Of a stretch of 64,000 nt of DNA, positions 7,379 through 15,112 are shown piece after piece. Each line of letters starts with the position of its first letter. The first letter of the stretch is position 1. The notes below the pieces were generated by a model. It saw only the letters and a program-made list of their open reading frames with translations. It was not told the origin of the DNA and searched no databases. This stretch comes from Armatimonadota bacterium (GTDB taxonomy: Bacteria > Sysuimicrobiota > Sysuimicrobiia > Sysuimicrobiales > Humicultoraceae), in contig JAVHMA010000007.1 of the NCBI GenBank assembly GCA_031081715.1, forward strand, positions 1 through 64,000. Direction: 5' to 3'. The position numbers were made by a program, and so were the translations under genes.

Positions 7379-8266
7379 CTAACGTGACACCGTGAACGGG
7401 TTCCGCGGCGGGCTGTCGCCGCGGGCGCCGAGGTAGACGCGGCCCGCGGACGCCAGGGCGCCGTCGATGAGCAGCGTGAACGTCAACCGCGACCCACCGA
7501 CCCGGAACCTCACGCCGTCGATGCCCTCGGCGGTGACGGTCTCCCAGGCGATCAGGCGTGCGTCGCTAGCCATCGCGTCCTCGTGCGGCTCGAATCGCAC
7601 CGCATCCACATCGAAGAACCGACCGTCGGTCGTGATGAGCCCCGACGCGCGTCGGCTGGTACCACCCATCGTCCAGTGGACGTGGAAACCGTCGCGATCC
7701 TGCCAGACGTAGTACCCGGGGCGGTCGCTGTAGAACCGCGGCCGGCCCGCCAGACCGCGCGACCAGTCGTCGGGCCGCGACGCCTCGCGCAGCCGGAGCA
7801 CGAACGGGTTGCTCACCGCCCGCGCCCGGCCTCGGCCCAGGTGGATCTCATCGGAGCGGGCCAGGCGCCCGTCGATGAGTAGCCGGAACCGGACCCAGTC
7901 GGCGCTCCGAGAGAGCTCGAAGCTGAAGCCCTCGTACCCGCCGCGCGTGCGCGCGGACCAGACGATCGTCGAGCTGCCCCGGCGGATCACGTCGCCGGGG
8001 TCGAGGTCCGCACGCTTCAGGTCGCGGATCTCACCGTCGGTCGTGATGTCGCCGCCGAAGGACCGCACGCGCGCGCCGGCGCGCCACCTGACGTGGAACG
8101 TGTCCCCGTCGGTCCAGATGAAGTACCCGGCGTCGCGGCCGAACGTCTGCGGCTCGCCCTGCGCCGATCCGAGCTCAACCTGCTCGCCGGTCTGGGCACC
8201 GGCCGGGACGATGCCCAGCAGCGCCAGGGCCAGCAGTGCCGCCATGATACCGAGTGCGCGTCGCAT
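7379..8266 (-). CDS. Secreted protein with two tandem repeats, function unknown
   Basis: 295 residues with a clear signal peptide (MRRALGIMAALLALALLG, likely cleavage after PAGA). The mature part consists of two similar units of about 125 residues. Each starts with GYF/YxWxDxDxFHVxW, then a basic stretch, then ITTDGxxxD, and each ends with a WxxxRFRL-or-TFTLLIDGxLA-like strand and an L/YLGxxGxxxxNPF close. This points to a duplicated beta-rich domain exposed outside the cytoplasm. I do not recognise the family. ATG 8266 is preferred; GTG 8275 is an in-frame alternative three codons upstream, and AGGTGAGG lies between them. It is downstream of the GntR gene on the same strand (68-base gap) and convergent with the HD-GYP gene. 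Confidence 0.75.
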   Translation of the reverse strand: MRRALGIMAALLALALLGIVPAGAQTGEQVELGSAQGEPQTFGRDAGYFIWTDGDTFHVRWRAGARVRSFGGDITTDGEIRDLKRADLDPGDVIRRGSSTIVWSARTRGGYEGFSFELSRSADWVRFRLLIDGRLARSDEIHLGRGRARAVSNPFVLRLREASRPDDWSRGLAGRPRFYSDRPGYYVWQDRDGFHVHWTMGGTSRRASGLITTDGRFFDVDAVRFEPHEDAMASDARLIAWETVTAEGIDGVRFRVGGSRLTFTLLIDGALASAGRVYLGARGDSPPRNPFTVSR

Positions 8267-8334
8267 CGACCTCACCTCGCCTCTCGGCTCCGCCCCCTGA
8301 TACGGCAGGGCGCACGGGCGGGTTCCGAAGGAAG

Positions 8335-9036
8335 CTAGGAACCGGCGGGCTGAGCCCCGGTAGGCATAGGAGCTGATGGCGCGACGCGCAGGTGGGTCAG
8401 CACCGCGAGCCCGGCCGCTCGCACGTGGTGCCGCATCGCCGACTCCGCCAAGGCCGGATCGCGGGTCCGCACGGCCTCGACGATCGCCTCGTGCTCGCGC
8501 ATGGACGTGGCGAGCCGCCCGGGCAGGCGGGCCGAGGTGCTGATGAGCAACCGGATCTGGCCGTTGAACGCCTCGGCGACGCGCATGAGCCGGGCGTTGC
8601 GCGCCGCCTCGCGCAGCGCCCGATGGAATGCGAGGTCGAGGTCGCCGTAGCGCTCGACGTCGCCCGCGGCGACGCAGCCGCGCTGCTGGCGTAGCAGATG
8701 GTCGAGCTGCGCGTCGAGCGGAGCCTCGGCGCGGGCCGCGGCCAGCGAGGCGGCCAACCCTTCGACGACCTCGCGCAGCGCGTAGAGCTCTTCGATGTCC
8801 GCCGGCGTCGGCTCGGGCACGGAGTACCCGTGGTGGGGAACGCCGACGACCAGCCCCTCGCGTTCAAGCGCGGCCAGCGCGGCCTTGATCGGGGTCGGGG
8901 AGAGGCCCATCTCCTCGGCGAGCACCCGCACCACGAGCTTGCGGCCCGGCCGGAGCCTGCGTTCGAGGATCGCCGACCGCAGGGCCCGGTACGCCTCGCG
9001 CGACAGCGTGGTACGGTCAATGGTCATCGGCATCAT
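8335..9036 (-). CDS. GntR/FadR-type (FCD) transcriptional regulator
   Basis: 233 residues. The winged helix-turn-helix spans about residues 10-75 (YRALRSAILERRLRPGRKL, then LAEEMGLSPTPIKAALAALEREGL), followed by the FCD effector domain (about 85-215) with its metal-binding histidines in DLAFHRAL, REHEAIVEAV and MRHHVRAA. FCD regulators usually repress a neighbouring catabolic operon until a carboxylate-type ligand binds. It is divergent from the dehydratase-transporter operon at 9137, and the shared 100-base gap holds a palindrome and an A/T-rich direct repeat, so it most likely controls that operon and itself. Tandem ATG codons at 9036 and 9033 are both possible starts, with GAGAGGG ahead. 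Confidence 0.92.
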   Translation of the reverse strand: MMPMTIDRTTLSREAYRALRSAILERRLRPGRKLVVRVLAEEMGLSPTPIKAALAALEREGLVVGVPHHGYSVPEPTPADIEELYALREVVEGLAASLAAARAEAPLDAQLDHLLRQQRGCVAAGDVERYGDLDLAFHRALREAARNARLMRVAEAFNGQIRLLISTSARLPGRLATSMREHEAIVEAVRTRDPALAESAMRHHVRAAGLAVLTHLRVAPSAPMPTGAQPAGS

Positions 9037-9070
9037 GGTCGCCCTCTCACCCGAAGTCTAGGCACATGGC

Positions 9071-9106
9071 CTTGACGAGGTCAAGACTTTAGATTTAAGA
9101 TTTAAT
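9071..9106. promoter_or_regulatory. Divergent promoter/operator region for GntR and the sugar-acid operon
   Basis: In an otherwise GC-rich window this gap is strikingly A/T-rich. It contains a perfect 6-3-6 palindrome CTTGAC-GAG-GTCAAG (9071-9085) and a tandem direct repeat AGATTTA-AGATTTA (9091-9104). The left palindrome arm carries a -35-like TTGACG (9072-9077); 17 bases on lies TTAAGA (9095-9100), with TTTAAT (9101-9106) as another -10 candidate. The palindrome overlapping the -35 is a natural operator for the divergently encoded GntR repressor. Assignment of the binding protein is an inference. Confidence 0.6.
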
Positions 9107-9136
9107 AGTTAGCACTCCGCTTCTCAGGAGGGCGCC

Positions 9137-9424
9137 GTAGCCTACCAAGCCATCGCGCACAGGCAGGACGACGCCGTCGCGATTGCGGTCGGCGACATCG
9201 CGCCCGGGACCCGCGTCGAAGTGCGCATCCTCGACGGCTCGCCGCCCGTGGCCGTGACGGCCACCGAGGCCATTCCGCTGGGCCACAAGGTCGCGCTGCG
9301 GTCGCTCGCCGCCGGCGAGGACGTCGTCGAGTACGGGGAGCGGATCGGCCGGGCGACGCGGGTCATCGCACCCGGCGCGCACGTGCACGTCCACAACATC
9401 CGCAGCGCGAGGTGGCCGGGATGA
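9137..9424 (+). CDS. UxaA-family dehydratase/lyase, small SAF-domain subunit
   Basis: About 95 residues matching the SAF N-terminal domain of altronate/galactarate dehydratases and of SuyA: AIAHRQDDAVAIAVGDIAPG, IPLGHKVAL, VVEYGERIGRA and the terminal GAHVHVHN. With the C-terminal domain as a separate gene directly after, this is a split UxaA/SuyAB-type enzyme. There is no ATG, GTG, TTG or CTG in frame between the upstream stop (TAG 9110-9112) and GTG 9221, and GTG 9221 would cut away a third of the domain. The expected start falls on GTA 9137, 4 bases after AGGAGG (9127-9132). A GTG-to-GTA change, a sequence error or a rare start is needed; the start given here is provisional. Confidence 0.7.
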   Translation, partial: VAYQAIAHRQDDAVAIAVGDIAPGTRVEVRILDGSPPVAVTATEAIPLGHKVALRSLAAGEDVVEYGERIGRATRVIAPGAHVHVHNIRSARWPG

Positions 9425-10569
9425 GGCTCACCGGGTACCGCCGCGCCAACGGGTCGGTCGGCGTCCGCAACCACGTCGCGGTGATCCCGCTCGACGACCT
9501 GTCCAACACCGCGGCGGAGGGTGTCGCCTCCCTGGTTACCGGTACGCTCGCACTGCCCCACGCCTACGGCCGGCTGCAGTTCGGCGAGGACCTCGACCTG
9601 TTCTTCCGCACGATGATCGGCACCGGCGCCAACCCCAACATCGCCGCGGCCGTGGTCATCGGCATCGAGCCCACCTGGACGCGGCGGCTCGCCGACGGGA
9701 TCGCAGCGACCGGGAAACCCGTCGAGGCGCTCTCCGTCGAGGGCGCGGGCGACCTCCGCACGATCGAGCGCGCAGCCCGGGCGGCGCAGGCCATGGTGGC
9801 GGACGCCAGCGAACTCGCGCGCGAGCCCGTCGAGCCGGGCGAGCTGGTGGTCTCGATCAAGTGCGGCGAGTCCGACACAACCCTGGGCGTCGCCGGCAAC
9901 CCGGCGCTGGGACGTGTCGTGGACCGGCTGGTGGACGCGGGAGCGACGGTCATCTTCGGCGAAACCTCGGAGCTGACCGGCGGCGAGCACCTCATCGCCG
10001 CGCGCTGCGCTACGCCCGAGGTGCGCGAGGCCTTCATGCGGGCGTACGCTGCCTACGTCGAGTTCATCGCGTCCGTGGGCGCCGACCTGCTCGGCTCGCA
10101 GCCGACCGAGGGCAACATCCGCGGCGGCCTGTCGACCATCGAGGAGAAGGCGCTGGGCAACATCCAGAAGACCGGGACGAGGCCGGTACGCTCCGTGCTG
10201 GCGCCCGCGGAGCGGCCCGGGGGACCGGGGCTGCACTTCATGGACACTTCCAGTGCCGCGGCCGAGATGATCACGCTGGCGGCCGCGGCCGGCTCGGTCC
10301 TGCACTTCTTCACAACGGGTCAGGGAAACGTCATCGGCAACCCCATCGTCCCGGTGATCAAGATCTCGCCGAACCCGAAGACGGTCGGCACCATGCGCGA
10401 GCACATCGACATCGATCTGACGGCGCTGCTGGCCGGGGCGATCGGGCTCGACGAGGCGGCCGACCGGATCATGGCGGTCTTCGAGCGGACGGTGAGGGGG
10501 CGCCTGACCGCGGCCGAGATTCTGGGGCACCGTGAGTTCGTCCTCACCAGGCTGTACCGGAGTGCCTAG
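9421..10569 (+). CDS. UxaA-family dehydratase/lyase, large C-terminal subunit
   Basis: 382 residues from ATG 9421, which overlaps the small-subunit stop. Family motifs are clear: GYRRANGSVGVRNHVAVIP at the N terminus, the metal-site region SIKCGESDTTLGVAGNPALG, the GG-LSTIEEKALGNIQKTG block and PVIKISPNPKT. The family contains altronate and galactarate dehydratases (UxaA, GarD) and (2R)-sulfolactate sulfo-lyase (SuyB). Sequence by eye does not separate these. The neighbouring aldehyde dehydrogenase, sugar ABC importer, FucI-like isomerase and GH31 enzyme place it late in a sugar or sulfosugar pathway. GTG 9412 is an alternative start three codons upstream. Confidence 0.88.
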   Translation: MRLTGYRRANGSVGVRNHVAVIPLDDLSNTAAEGVASLVTGTLALPHAYGRLQFGEDLDLFFRTMIGTGANPNIAAAVVIGIEPTWTRRLADGIAATGKPVEALSVEGAGDLRTIERAARAAQAMVADASELAREPVEPGELVVSIKCGESDTTLGVAGNPALGRVVDRLVDAGATVIFGETSELTGGEHLIAARCATPEVREAFMRAYAAYVEFIASVGADLLGSQPTEGNIRGGLSTIEEKALGNIQKTGTRPVRSVLAPAERPGGPGLHFMDTSSAAAEMITLAAAAGSVLHFFTTGQGNVIGNPIVPVIKISPNPKTVGTMREHIDIDLTALLAGAIGLDEAADRIMAVFERTVRGRLTAAEILGHREFVLTRLYRSA

Positions 10570-10596
10570 GGACGCCCGGGGCACGGAGGGCGCGCG

Positions 10597-12012
10597 ATGA
10601 AGATGTACGTGGCAGGCCAGTGGGTCGAGGGACACCGCACGCAGCCGGTGCTCAACCCCTTCGACGGTTCGGTGGTGGACACGGTCCCCATGGCCACCGC
10701 GGACGACGTCGAGCGGGCGCTGGCGGCGGCCGTGCGAGGCGCCGGGACGATGCGCCGGCTACCGGCGTACGAGCGCGCGCGGATCCTACGGCGGGCCGCG
10801 GACCTGCTGGCGGCGCGCAGCGAGGAGTTCGCCCGCACCATCACCCTCGAGGAAGGCAAGATCATCAAGGAAGCGCGGACCGAGGTGGCGCGCGCGGTGG
10901 AGGTGCTGGCGCTGTCGGCCGAGGAGGGAAAGCGCCTCTACGGCGAGGTGGTGCCGCTGGACGCCGCGCCCGGCGTCACCGCGCAGTTCGGCTTCACGAT
11001 CCGTGTGCCGTGCGGCGTGGTCGTGGCGATCAGCCCCTTCAACTTCCCCCTGAACCTGGTCATGCACAAGGTCGGCCCGGCGCTGGCGGCCGGGAACAGC
11101 GTCATCATCAAGCCGGCCAGCGACACCCCGCTGTCGGCCCTCAAACTCGTCGAGGTCCTGCTCGAGGCCGGCGTGCCGGCCGAGGGCGTGCAGTGCGTCA
11201 CCGGGAGCGGCCGCGAGGTGGGCGAGGCGCTCTGCGCCGACCCGCGGGTGCGGAAGGTGACCTTCACCGGCAGCCGCGACGTGGGCGAGCGCATCTGCAA
11301 GGTCGCGGGGCTCAAGCGGGTCACCATGGAGTTGGGGAGCAACTCGCCGGTGATCGTGATGCCGGACGCCGACCTGGAGCGGGCGGCGGCCGCCATCGCC
11401 TCCACCGGCTACGCCAACGCGGGCCAGGTGTGCATCAGCGCGCAGCGCATCATCGGGTTGCGGCCGATCTACGGCGAGCTGATCGACGCGCTGCGCCCGA
11501 AGGTAGAGGCGATCCGGGTCGGCAACCCGCTCGAGGAGCAGACCGCCATGGGCCCGCTGGTGCGCGAGGCCGAGGCAAAGCGGGTCGAGACCTGGGTGCG
11601 CGAGGCGGTCGCGGGCGGGGCGCGCGTGGTCGTCGGCGGCGAGCGCCGCGGCGCGCTATACCCCGCCACGGTGGTGGCCGACGTGGACCCGCGCATGCGC
11701 CTCTCCCGGGATGAGCTCTTCGGCCCGGCCGTGGCGCTCACGCCCGCCGGGACGATCGACGAAGCTATCGCGCTCGCCAACGATTCCGCCTACGGGCTGG
11801 CGGCCTCCATCTTTACGCGCGACCTCGACCGGGCGATGCGATTCGCTCGCGAGGTCGAGAGCGGCAACATCCACGTCAACTGGGGCCCGCAGTGGCGCGC
11901 GGACCTGATGCCCTACGGCGGCCTGAAGGAGAGCGGGTTCGGCAAGGAAGGCCCGCGGTACGCCGTGGCGGAGATGACCGAGACGAAGATGGTCGTGCTG
12001 CACGTCGAGTAG
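10597..12012 (+). CDS. NAD(P)-dependent aldehyde dehydrogenase
   Basis: 471 residues, usual length for the family. The N-terminal signature is GQWVEGHRTQPVLNPFDGS. The cofactor region has SPFNFPLNLVMHKVGPALAAG and KPASDTPLSA, the general-base Glu is in TMELGSNSP, and the catalytic Cys is in NAGQVCISAQR. The closing motif is PYGGLKESGFGKEGP. It oxidises an aldehyde to the acid with NAD(P)+. The overall look is that of lactaldehyde/semialdehyde-type ALDHs, which also include sulfolactaldehyde dehydrogenases. ATG 10597 has GGAGGG (10585-10590) upstream. It is third in the operon, between the dehydratase and the transporter. Confidence 0.93.
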   Translation: MKMYVAGQWVEGHRTQPVLNPFDGSVVDTVPMATADDVERALAAAVRGAGTMRRLPAYERARILRRAADLLAARSEEFARTITLEEGKIIKEARTEVARAVEVLALSAEEGKRLYGEVVPLDAAPGVTAQFGFTIRVPCGVVVAISPFNFPLNLVMHKVGPALAAGNSVIIKPASDTPLSALKLVEVLLEAGVPAEGVQCVTGSGREVGEALCADPRVRKVTFTGSRDVGERICKVAGLKRVTMELGSNSPVIVMPDADLERAAAAIASTGYANAGQVCISAQRIIGLRPIYGELIDALRPKVEAIRVGNPLEEQTAMGPLVREAEAKRVETWVREAVAGGARVVVGGERRGALYPATVVADVDPRMRLSRDELFGPAVALTPAGTIDEAIALANDSAYGLAASIFTRDLDRAMRFAREVESGNIHVNWGPQWRADLMPYGGLKESGFGKEGPRYAVAEMTETKMVVLHVE

Positions 12013-12061
12013 GCGCGCGGCCGGCTCCGCACGGGGCCGGACCAGGAGGGAGGAGATCGGC

Positions 12062-13327
12062 ATGAAGGTCCGTCTATTGGCGGCATGCGCCGCCATCGCG
12101 ATCGGCCTGGTCGCCCTGCCCGTCGCGGCGCAGTCGGCGACCACGATCACCTGGAGCACCCTGGCCACGGGCGGCCCCCAGGTGTCGGACGTCTACCGCG
12201 CGCTGGCGCAGGTCTACGAGCGCCAGAACCCTGGCGTGCGGGTCACCGTGCAGATTCAACCGGGGACCTCGGGCGAGCAGTACAACCGCTACGTGACGTT
12301 GTTCGCGGCGCGGGACAGCTCGGTGGACGTGATCTCCATCGACGTCATCTGGCCCGCGCCGATGGTCGCCGCAGGGTGGCTCGCCCCCCTTGACCAGTGG
12401 TTCGCCCCGGAGCGGCGGACCGAATTCCTGCCGGGGGCGATCCGTGCGAACACGATCGGCGGCCGGATTTACGGCGTCCCGTGGTATACGGACGCGGGGC
12501 TCCTCTACTACCGCCGCGACCTCTTGGAGAAGCACAACGCGCGGGTGCCGCAGACCTGGGACGAGCTGATCAGCACGGCGCAGCGGATCGTGGCGGCCGA
12601 GAACAACCCACAGCTCGGCGGGTTCCTTTTCCAGGGCGCCCGGATCGAGGCGCTCGCCAACTTCTTCTTCGAGGTCCTCTGGAGCAACGGCGGCGACATC
12701 CTCGACGCCAACGGCAGGGTGATCCTGGACAACGGCAAGGGCCTCGAGGCGCTGAACTTCATGCTCGACCTGGTGCGCCGGCACCGGGTGACCCCACCGG
12801 GGGTCACCACGCTGCCCACCGACGACACGCGCGCGGCGTTCCAGGACGGCCGGTTCGTGTTCCTGCGGAACTGGACGTACGCGATGGGGCTGTTCCAGAG
12901 CGAGGGCTCGCGCGTGCAGGGACGCGTCGGCATCGCGCCGCTCCCGCGGGGGAGCGCGGGCAGCGCCTCCACGCTAGGCGGCTGGCAGCTCGCGGTCAGC
13001 AACTTCTCGCGCAACAAGGAGGCGGCCTATCGGTTCGTCGAGTTCATGACCGGTCCGGTCGCTCAGAAGGCCATGGCGACCCAGCTCAGCACGGTTCCTA
13101 CGTGGAAGGCCACGTTCGAGGACGCGCTCGTGAAGCAGCGCGCGCCGTACTACCCCGACATGCTCAAGGTGGCCCTCAACGCCCGGCCCCGGCCGCAGAT
13201 CTCGGACTACCCGCGGCTGTCGAGCATCGTGCAGACGAACCTGCACGCGGCGCTCACGGGTCAGATCAGCGCCGACGAGGCCGTCGGTCGGATGACGCGC
13301 GAGATCCGCTCGCTGTTGGGCCAGTAG
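12062..13327 (+). CDS. Sugar ABC transporter substrate-binding protein (family 1, MalE-like)
   Basis: 421 residues with a signal peptide (MKVRLLAACAAIAIGLVALPVAAQS). There is no lipobox cysteine at the cleavage region, so it may be released or retained by the uncleaved helix. The mature part has solute-binding family 1 features: the PGVRVTVQIQPG strand, SVDVISIDVIWPAPMVAAGWLAPLD, GVPWYTDAGLLYYRRDLLEKH, and GGWQLAVSNFSRNKEAAYRFVEFM. It captures a sugar or oligosaccharide for the two permeases that follow. ATG 12062 is preceded by AGGAGGGAGGAG. The ATP-binding subunit is not in this operon. Confidence 0.92.
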   Translation: MKVRLLAACAAIAIGLVALPVAAQSATTITWSTLATGGPQVSDVYRALAQVYERQNPGVRVTVQIQPGTSGEQYNRYVTLFAARDSSVDVISIDVIWPAPMVAAGWLAPLDQWFAPERRTEFLPGAIRANTIGGRIYGVPWYTDAGLLYYRRDLLEKHNARVPQTWDELISTAQRIVAAENNPQLGGFLFQGARIEALANFFFEVLWSNGGDILDANGRVILDNGKGLEALNFMLDLVRRHRVTPPGVTTLPTDDTRAAFQDGRFVFLRNWTYAMGLFQSEGSRVQGRVGIAPLPRGSAGSASTLGGWQLAVSNFSRNKEAAYRFVEFMTGPVAQKAMATQLSTVPTWKATFEDALVKQRAPYYPDMLKVALNARPRPQISDYPRLSSIVQTNLHAALTGQISADEAVGRMTREIRSLLGQ

Positions 13328-13337
13328 GGAGCGGCGG

Positions 13338-14270
13338 GTGGCGGCGCGCACGGCGCCCGGGGCGGGCGTCCGGATCGTCCAGCGGTGGACCAGCGGCCAG
13401 CTCACCCAGGGTGAGCTGGCCGCGCTGTTGATCCTGCCCTGCGTCGCCTTCCTGGCTGTTTTCGCCGTCTACCCCATCGTCAACGCCTTCTGGACCGCGC
13501 TGCACACGCTGCGCCTCGACCAGCCGCAGCTGGGGATGCCGTTCGTCGGCCTGCGCAACTTCGCCAGGGCGGCGGCCGACCCGGATGCGTGGCACGCCAT
13601 GCGCGTGACCCTGTCGTACACGGCGGTAACCGTGACCGCCCAGTTCGTGCTCGGCCTGGCCATCGCGCTCGTCATCAATCGTATGCAACGAGGCCGGAAC
13701 GCGGTGCGGGCCGCGGCGCTTCTGCCCTGGACGATGGCCCCGGTCCTGGCTGGCCAGATGTGGCGGTGGTTGTTCAACGACCAGGCGGGCGTCATCAACG
13801 ACCTGCTCAACCGCGTGGGGCTGGTCCACGGCCAGGTCATCTGGCTGGGGTCGCCCGTGCTCGCGTTCTTGGCCGTCACCGTGGCTGCCACGTGGGGCGC
13901 CGCGTCGTACATGGCGCTGATCCTGCTGGCCGGCCTGACCGGCATCCCCGACGAGCTCTACGAAGCCGCCAGCCTGGACGGCGCCTCGCCGGCGCGCGCG
14001 TTCCTGGCGGTCACCCTGCCGCTGCTGCGCAACGCCATCATGGTGGCGCTCGTCCTGCGCACCCTGGGCGCGCTCCAGGCGCTGGACCTGCCCTTCGCGA
14101 TGACCGCCGGTGGCCCCGGGAACGCCACGGAGACGTTCGCGCTGTTCATCTACAAGAACACCTTCCAGTTCCTGGACTTCGGGTATGGCGCGGCGCTGTC
14201 GGTCGTCCTGGTGGTGATCGCGCTGGGCTTCGCCGGCACCTACTACCGCGTGCTGGCGCCGCGGGACTGA
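13338..14270 (+). CDS. Sugar ABC transporter permease (MalF/UgpA-like)
   Basis: 310 residues with six predicted membrane helices, the first at LLILPCVAFLAVFAVYPIVNAFWTAL (described in two parts: LLILPCVAFLAVF, then AVYPIVNAFW). The cytoplasmic EAA loop EAASLDGASPARAFLAVTLP docks to the ATPase. GTG 13338 lies 10 bases after the binding-protein stop, with weak GGAGCGGCGGG ahead. It pairs with the MalG-like permease at 14274. Confidence 0.92.
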   Translation: MAARTAPGAGVRIVQRWTSGQLTQGELAALLILPCVAFLAVFAVYPIVNAFWTALHTLRLDQPQLGMPFVGLRNFARAAADPDAWHAMRVTLSYTAVTVTAQFVLGLAIALVINRMQRGRNAVRAAALLPWTMAPVLAGQMWRWLFNDQAGVINDLLNRVGLVHGQVIWLGSPVLAFLAVTVAATWGAASYMALILLAGLTGIPDELYEAASLDGASPARAFLAVTLPLLRNAIMVALVLRTLGALQALDLPFAMTAGGPGNATETFALFIYKNTFQFLDFGYGAALSVVLVVIALGFAGTYYRVLAPRD

Positions 14271-14273
14271 GCG

Positions 14274-15107
14274 ATGGCTGGCCGGGCGCCGGTCCTGCGG
14301 GTGGGCCACTGGCTGCTGGTCGGCGTCGTGCTGGTCTGGTCGCTGGCGCCCTACCTCTGGACGCTCGCCACCTCGTTCAAGACCGAGCGGGAGCTCTACC
14401 AGTTCCCGGTCACCTACTGGCCCCACGCGCCCACGATCGTCAACTACGTGGCGGTCTTCACCCAGAACCCGTTCGGGCGCTTCCTGCTGAACAGCGCGCT
14501 GGTCACGGTCATCTCGACCGTGGCCTGCCTGTTCATCGCGGCGCTGGCCGCCTACGCGTTCGCGCGGCTGCGCTTTCGCGGTCGCGAGGCACTGCTGGTG
14601 GGCCTGCTGATCGTCGCGATGATCCCGCTGATCACGGTCATCGTGCCGCTCTACATCCTGGTGCGCAACCTGGGCCTGCTGAACTCCTACGCGGGCCTCG
14701 TCGCGCCGTACGTCACCTACGCGCTCCCGGTGGCGATCTTCATCCTGACCGCGTTCTTCCGCGAGATTCCCCAGGAGCTGGAGGAAGCCGCCCTAATCGA
14801 CGGCTGCACACGGCTCAACACGCTGTGGCGCATCATCGCACCGCTGGCCGCGCCCGGTCTCATCACCGCGGGCATCATCGTGTTCGTCTACACCTGGAAC
14901 GAGTTCCTGGTCGCGCTCACCCTCACCAGCACCAACGAGGTGCGCACGATCACGGTCGGCATCGCCCTCTACCGGGGCGAGTTCACGTTCCCCTGGGGGG
15001 TGATCTCGGCGGCGGTGACCCTGGCCACCATCCCCATCATGGTGCTCATCCTGCTGGGCCAGCGGCTGGTCATCCGGGGCCTGACTGCGGGCGCCGTGAA
15101 AGGGTAG
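14274..15107 (+). CDS. Sugar ABC transporter permease (MalG/UgpE-like)
   Basis: 277 residues, six predicted membrane helices. The MalG-type N terminus (SLAPYLWTLATSFKTERELY) is followed by NYVAVFTQNPFGRFLLNSAL, the EAA loop EEAALIDGCTRLNTLWRIIA and the VYTWNEFLVALTLT segment typical of this subunit. It starts 3 bases after the MalF-like stop and completes the membrane part of the importer. No nucleotide-binding subunit is encoded within 10 kb on this strand, so a shared MsmX/UgpC-type ATPase from elsewhere is expected. Confidence 0.92.
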   Translation: MAGRAPVLRVGHWLLVGVVLVWSLAPYLWTLATSFKTERELYQFPVTYWPHAPTIVNYVAVFTQNPFGRFLLNSALVTVISTVACLFIAALAAYAFARLRFRGREALLVGLLIVAMIPLITVIVPLYILVRNLGLLNSYAGLVAPYVTYALPVAIFILTAFFREIPQELEEAALIDGCTRLNTLWRIIAPLAAPGLITAGIIVFVYTWNEFLVALTLTSTNEVRTITVGIALYRGEFTFPWGVISAAVTLATIPIMVLILLGQRLVIRGLTAGAVKG

Positions 15108-15112
15108 CGGCC

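Noticed and set aside
13589-15112. Long plus-strand frame running into the FucI-like gene
   Set aside because: It lies over both sugar permeases, whose membrane helices and EAA loops show the true frame.
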